This document shows, piece after piece, positions 62,570 to 64,000 of a stretch of 64,000 nucleotides of DNA. The notes beneath the pieces are model-generated. The model saw only the letters and a list, made by a program, of their open reading frames with translations, did no database searches and was not told where the DNA came from. The position numbers and the translations under genes are program-made. Position 1 is the first letter of the stretch; each line of letters opens with the position of its first letter. This DNA comes from Welwitschia mirabilis (taxonomy: Eukaryota > Gnetophyta > Gnetopsida > Welwitschiales), in assembly GCA_051453625.1 (NCBI GenBank), contig JBOZIK010000001.1:247147446-247211445 (forward strand). The letters are read 5' to 3'.

Positions 62570-64000
62570 TTAAATGTTTTAAAATATTTCATTATAATTT
62601 GAATATAAAACACATGTTATTCAACTTTATCTAATTACTGAAATATTTCATTTAAGTTCCTTCTTTTATTTATGGAATTTACAAATGTCTATGATAACAT
62701 AAAGTCCTTGGTGATGAACTTTGGTTGATTTCTTTACTTAAATTTGAAACTTCATTAATGGATGTTTTTCACTTTGTTGGTTAAAAAAACATAATGAACA
62801 ACAAACTTAGTCATTTTTTATGATCATTTTGAGTGTGTTTTTAGCTAGATATGAATAGGTTTAGTAATCAAATTAACTCTTTTTCATGTTAAGAACAAAA
62901 TACAAAGAACCAAGCATAATTTGGATACAAACTTAGAAATTTAGAAACATTTTAGAAGATCTTCCACATCATTAACCAAATAAGGAAAGGAGATGATAGC
63001 CTAGCACTAGATTTTATCTACCATTAGATTCCATCCCCAAGCAAATTCCATCTACCATTAGATTTTATCTACCATTATATGTCACTTACTAGGGGATTCC
63101 AAAAAGCTAAAATGGTAATCATATAATGGAATGAGATGATGACCTACCACCATATTTAATCTATAACTACATTACACCTCTCATTATATTCCAATAAATT
63201 CAAGTGCTAGTAATCAATAAATAATTAGTTTTCTTTATTACTTAAATTATAAGTAACCATTCTTTATTAGTTAGTGATTGTAACTACCTACCCAACCCTA
63301 TAGAAATTCCCTTGTGCATTCCCTTTTTTTGTCTTATTTGAATCATACTTTATTTTTAGATTAGAGCATTTGAATAAAGGTATTTTTTGGCTTGTAAATG
63401 AATATCTTCTTGGCATTAGACTATGCTTCCTCCATTGAGGGATTACTATTTGTAATTGCATGTATTTTATGTGTAATTGGTAATCAAATATAGTGTTATT
63501 TTTCTAAAATTATCTTTCTATATTTCATATATTTTATATTTATGTTAATTTAATACTAGCATAGATTGAATTCAATTTTGGTATAAAATGTGAATTAAAT
63601 TTAATGACAACAAGTTAATAAATTAGTTAATTAAGTGCATTTATATTATTGCATTTCCATTACATTGAAAACTAATTTCCATTGCATTTCATTCATATCA
63701 TCTCATTCTTTGCATTATTTATTTCATACTTAAGTTATTATAAATAATAAACACAATGATGTGCCTTTATTTTCAAATGAAATAATATTTCAATATTCCT
63801 TTATTTTCTTTATCATTTATAAATTTGGGTTTCACTCTATAATAGCATGTATTATGTGCTAAGATTATTGGTTTAATTAATAAGTGAATAAATATTTCAT
63901 AGTAAAAATTTGAGAAACAAAAATTTTGTTATCATTATTGAGTAAGCATTTAAGATTGAAATATTTGTTCGCATTACATAATTAGGTAACTTACTTTTAG
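62570..64000. other. Unassigned region at right end
   Basis: Neither strand shows a recognisable protein. At 63000-63085 a short phrase close to TCTACCATTAGATTTTATCT occurs three times in a row (a mini-array). 63280-63830 has an LTR/promoter feel (GAATAAAGG near 63374 and the CCTCCATTGAGGGATTAC phrase shared with 25810), but no partner repeat is defined. Confidence 0.4.

Noticed and set aside
1-64000. tRNA, rRNA or other structural RNA genes
   Set aside because: No tRNA-like promoter box pairs with a cloverleaf or rRNA signature were found on reading; a tRNAscan or Infernal run would be decisive.

Overview
The window looks like nuclear DNA from a flowering plant: very AT-rich, poor in CpG, with no bacterial-style gene packing and no intact gene. 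The identifiable content is a decayed receptor-like kinase and a dense layering of old, broken LTR retrotransposons, with short tandem arrays between them. I cannot name the species. A 10-base run of n at 47934-47943 shows that this is an assembled scaffold.

Layout. (1) About 130-1690 (+): remains of an intron-containing cysteine-rich or LRR-type receptor-like kinase. (2) About 1890-9387 (-): Ty3/gypsy element A, with 5' LTR, gag, protease, reverse transcriptase (RT), RNase H, integrase and a 3' region. (3) About 10840-17645 and 18278-23835, both read on minus: elements E and F, two related LTR elements with about 1-1.25 kb LTRs, a gag-like decayed frame and no visible pol. (4) 23835-28600: unassigned AT-rich DNA with two tandem arrays. 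(5) About 29840-33312 (+): chromovirus-like Ty3/gypsy element B. (6) About 36009-40949 (+): Ty1/copia element D, structurally complete with two LTRs. (7) About 42790-55195 (+): element C, same family as A and collinear with it, with extra frames between integrase and 3' LTR. (8) 55195-55790: LTR pieces rearranged head-to-head. (9) About 55985-58720 (+): small copia-type element G. (10) 58740-60760: tandem array of 200-300 bp units. (11) About 60730-62560 (-): copia fragment H. (12) The rest is unassigned.

Nothing here works together as a pathway. The frames can be read only by ignoring many stops, most of them where relatives carry Trp, Gln or Arg. That pattern fits long decay by deamination of methylated cytosine. 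The most useful results are comparisons within the window. A and C share an unannotated reading frame with a hydrophobic segment downstream of integrase. C carries a further frame before its 3' LTR. E and F share a minus-strand gag-like frame and a minus-strand TATA motif in all four LTRs. Inverted LTR modules lie at the end of C. Element limits are by eye, to about 30-100 bases.
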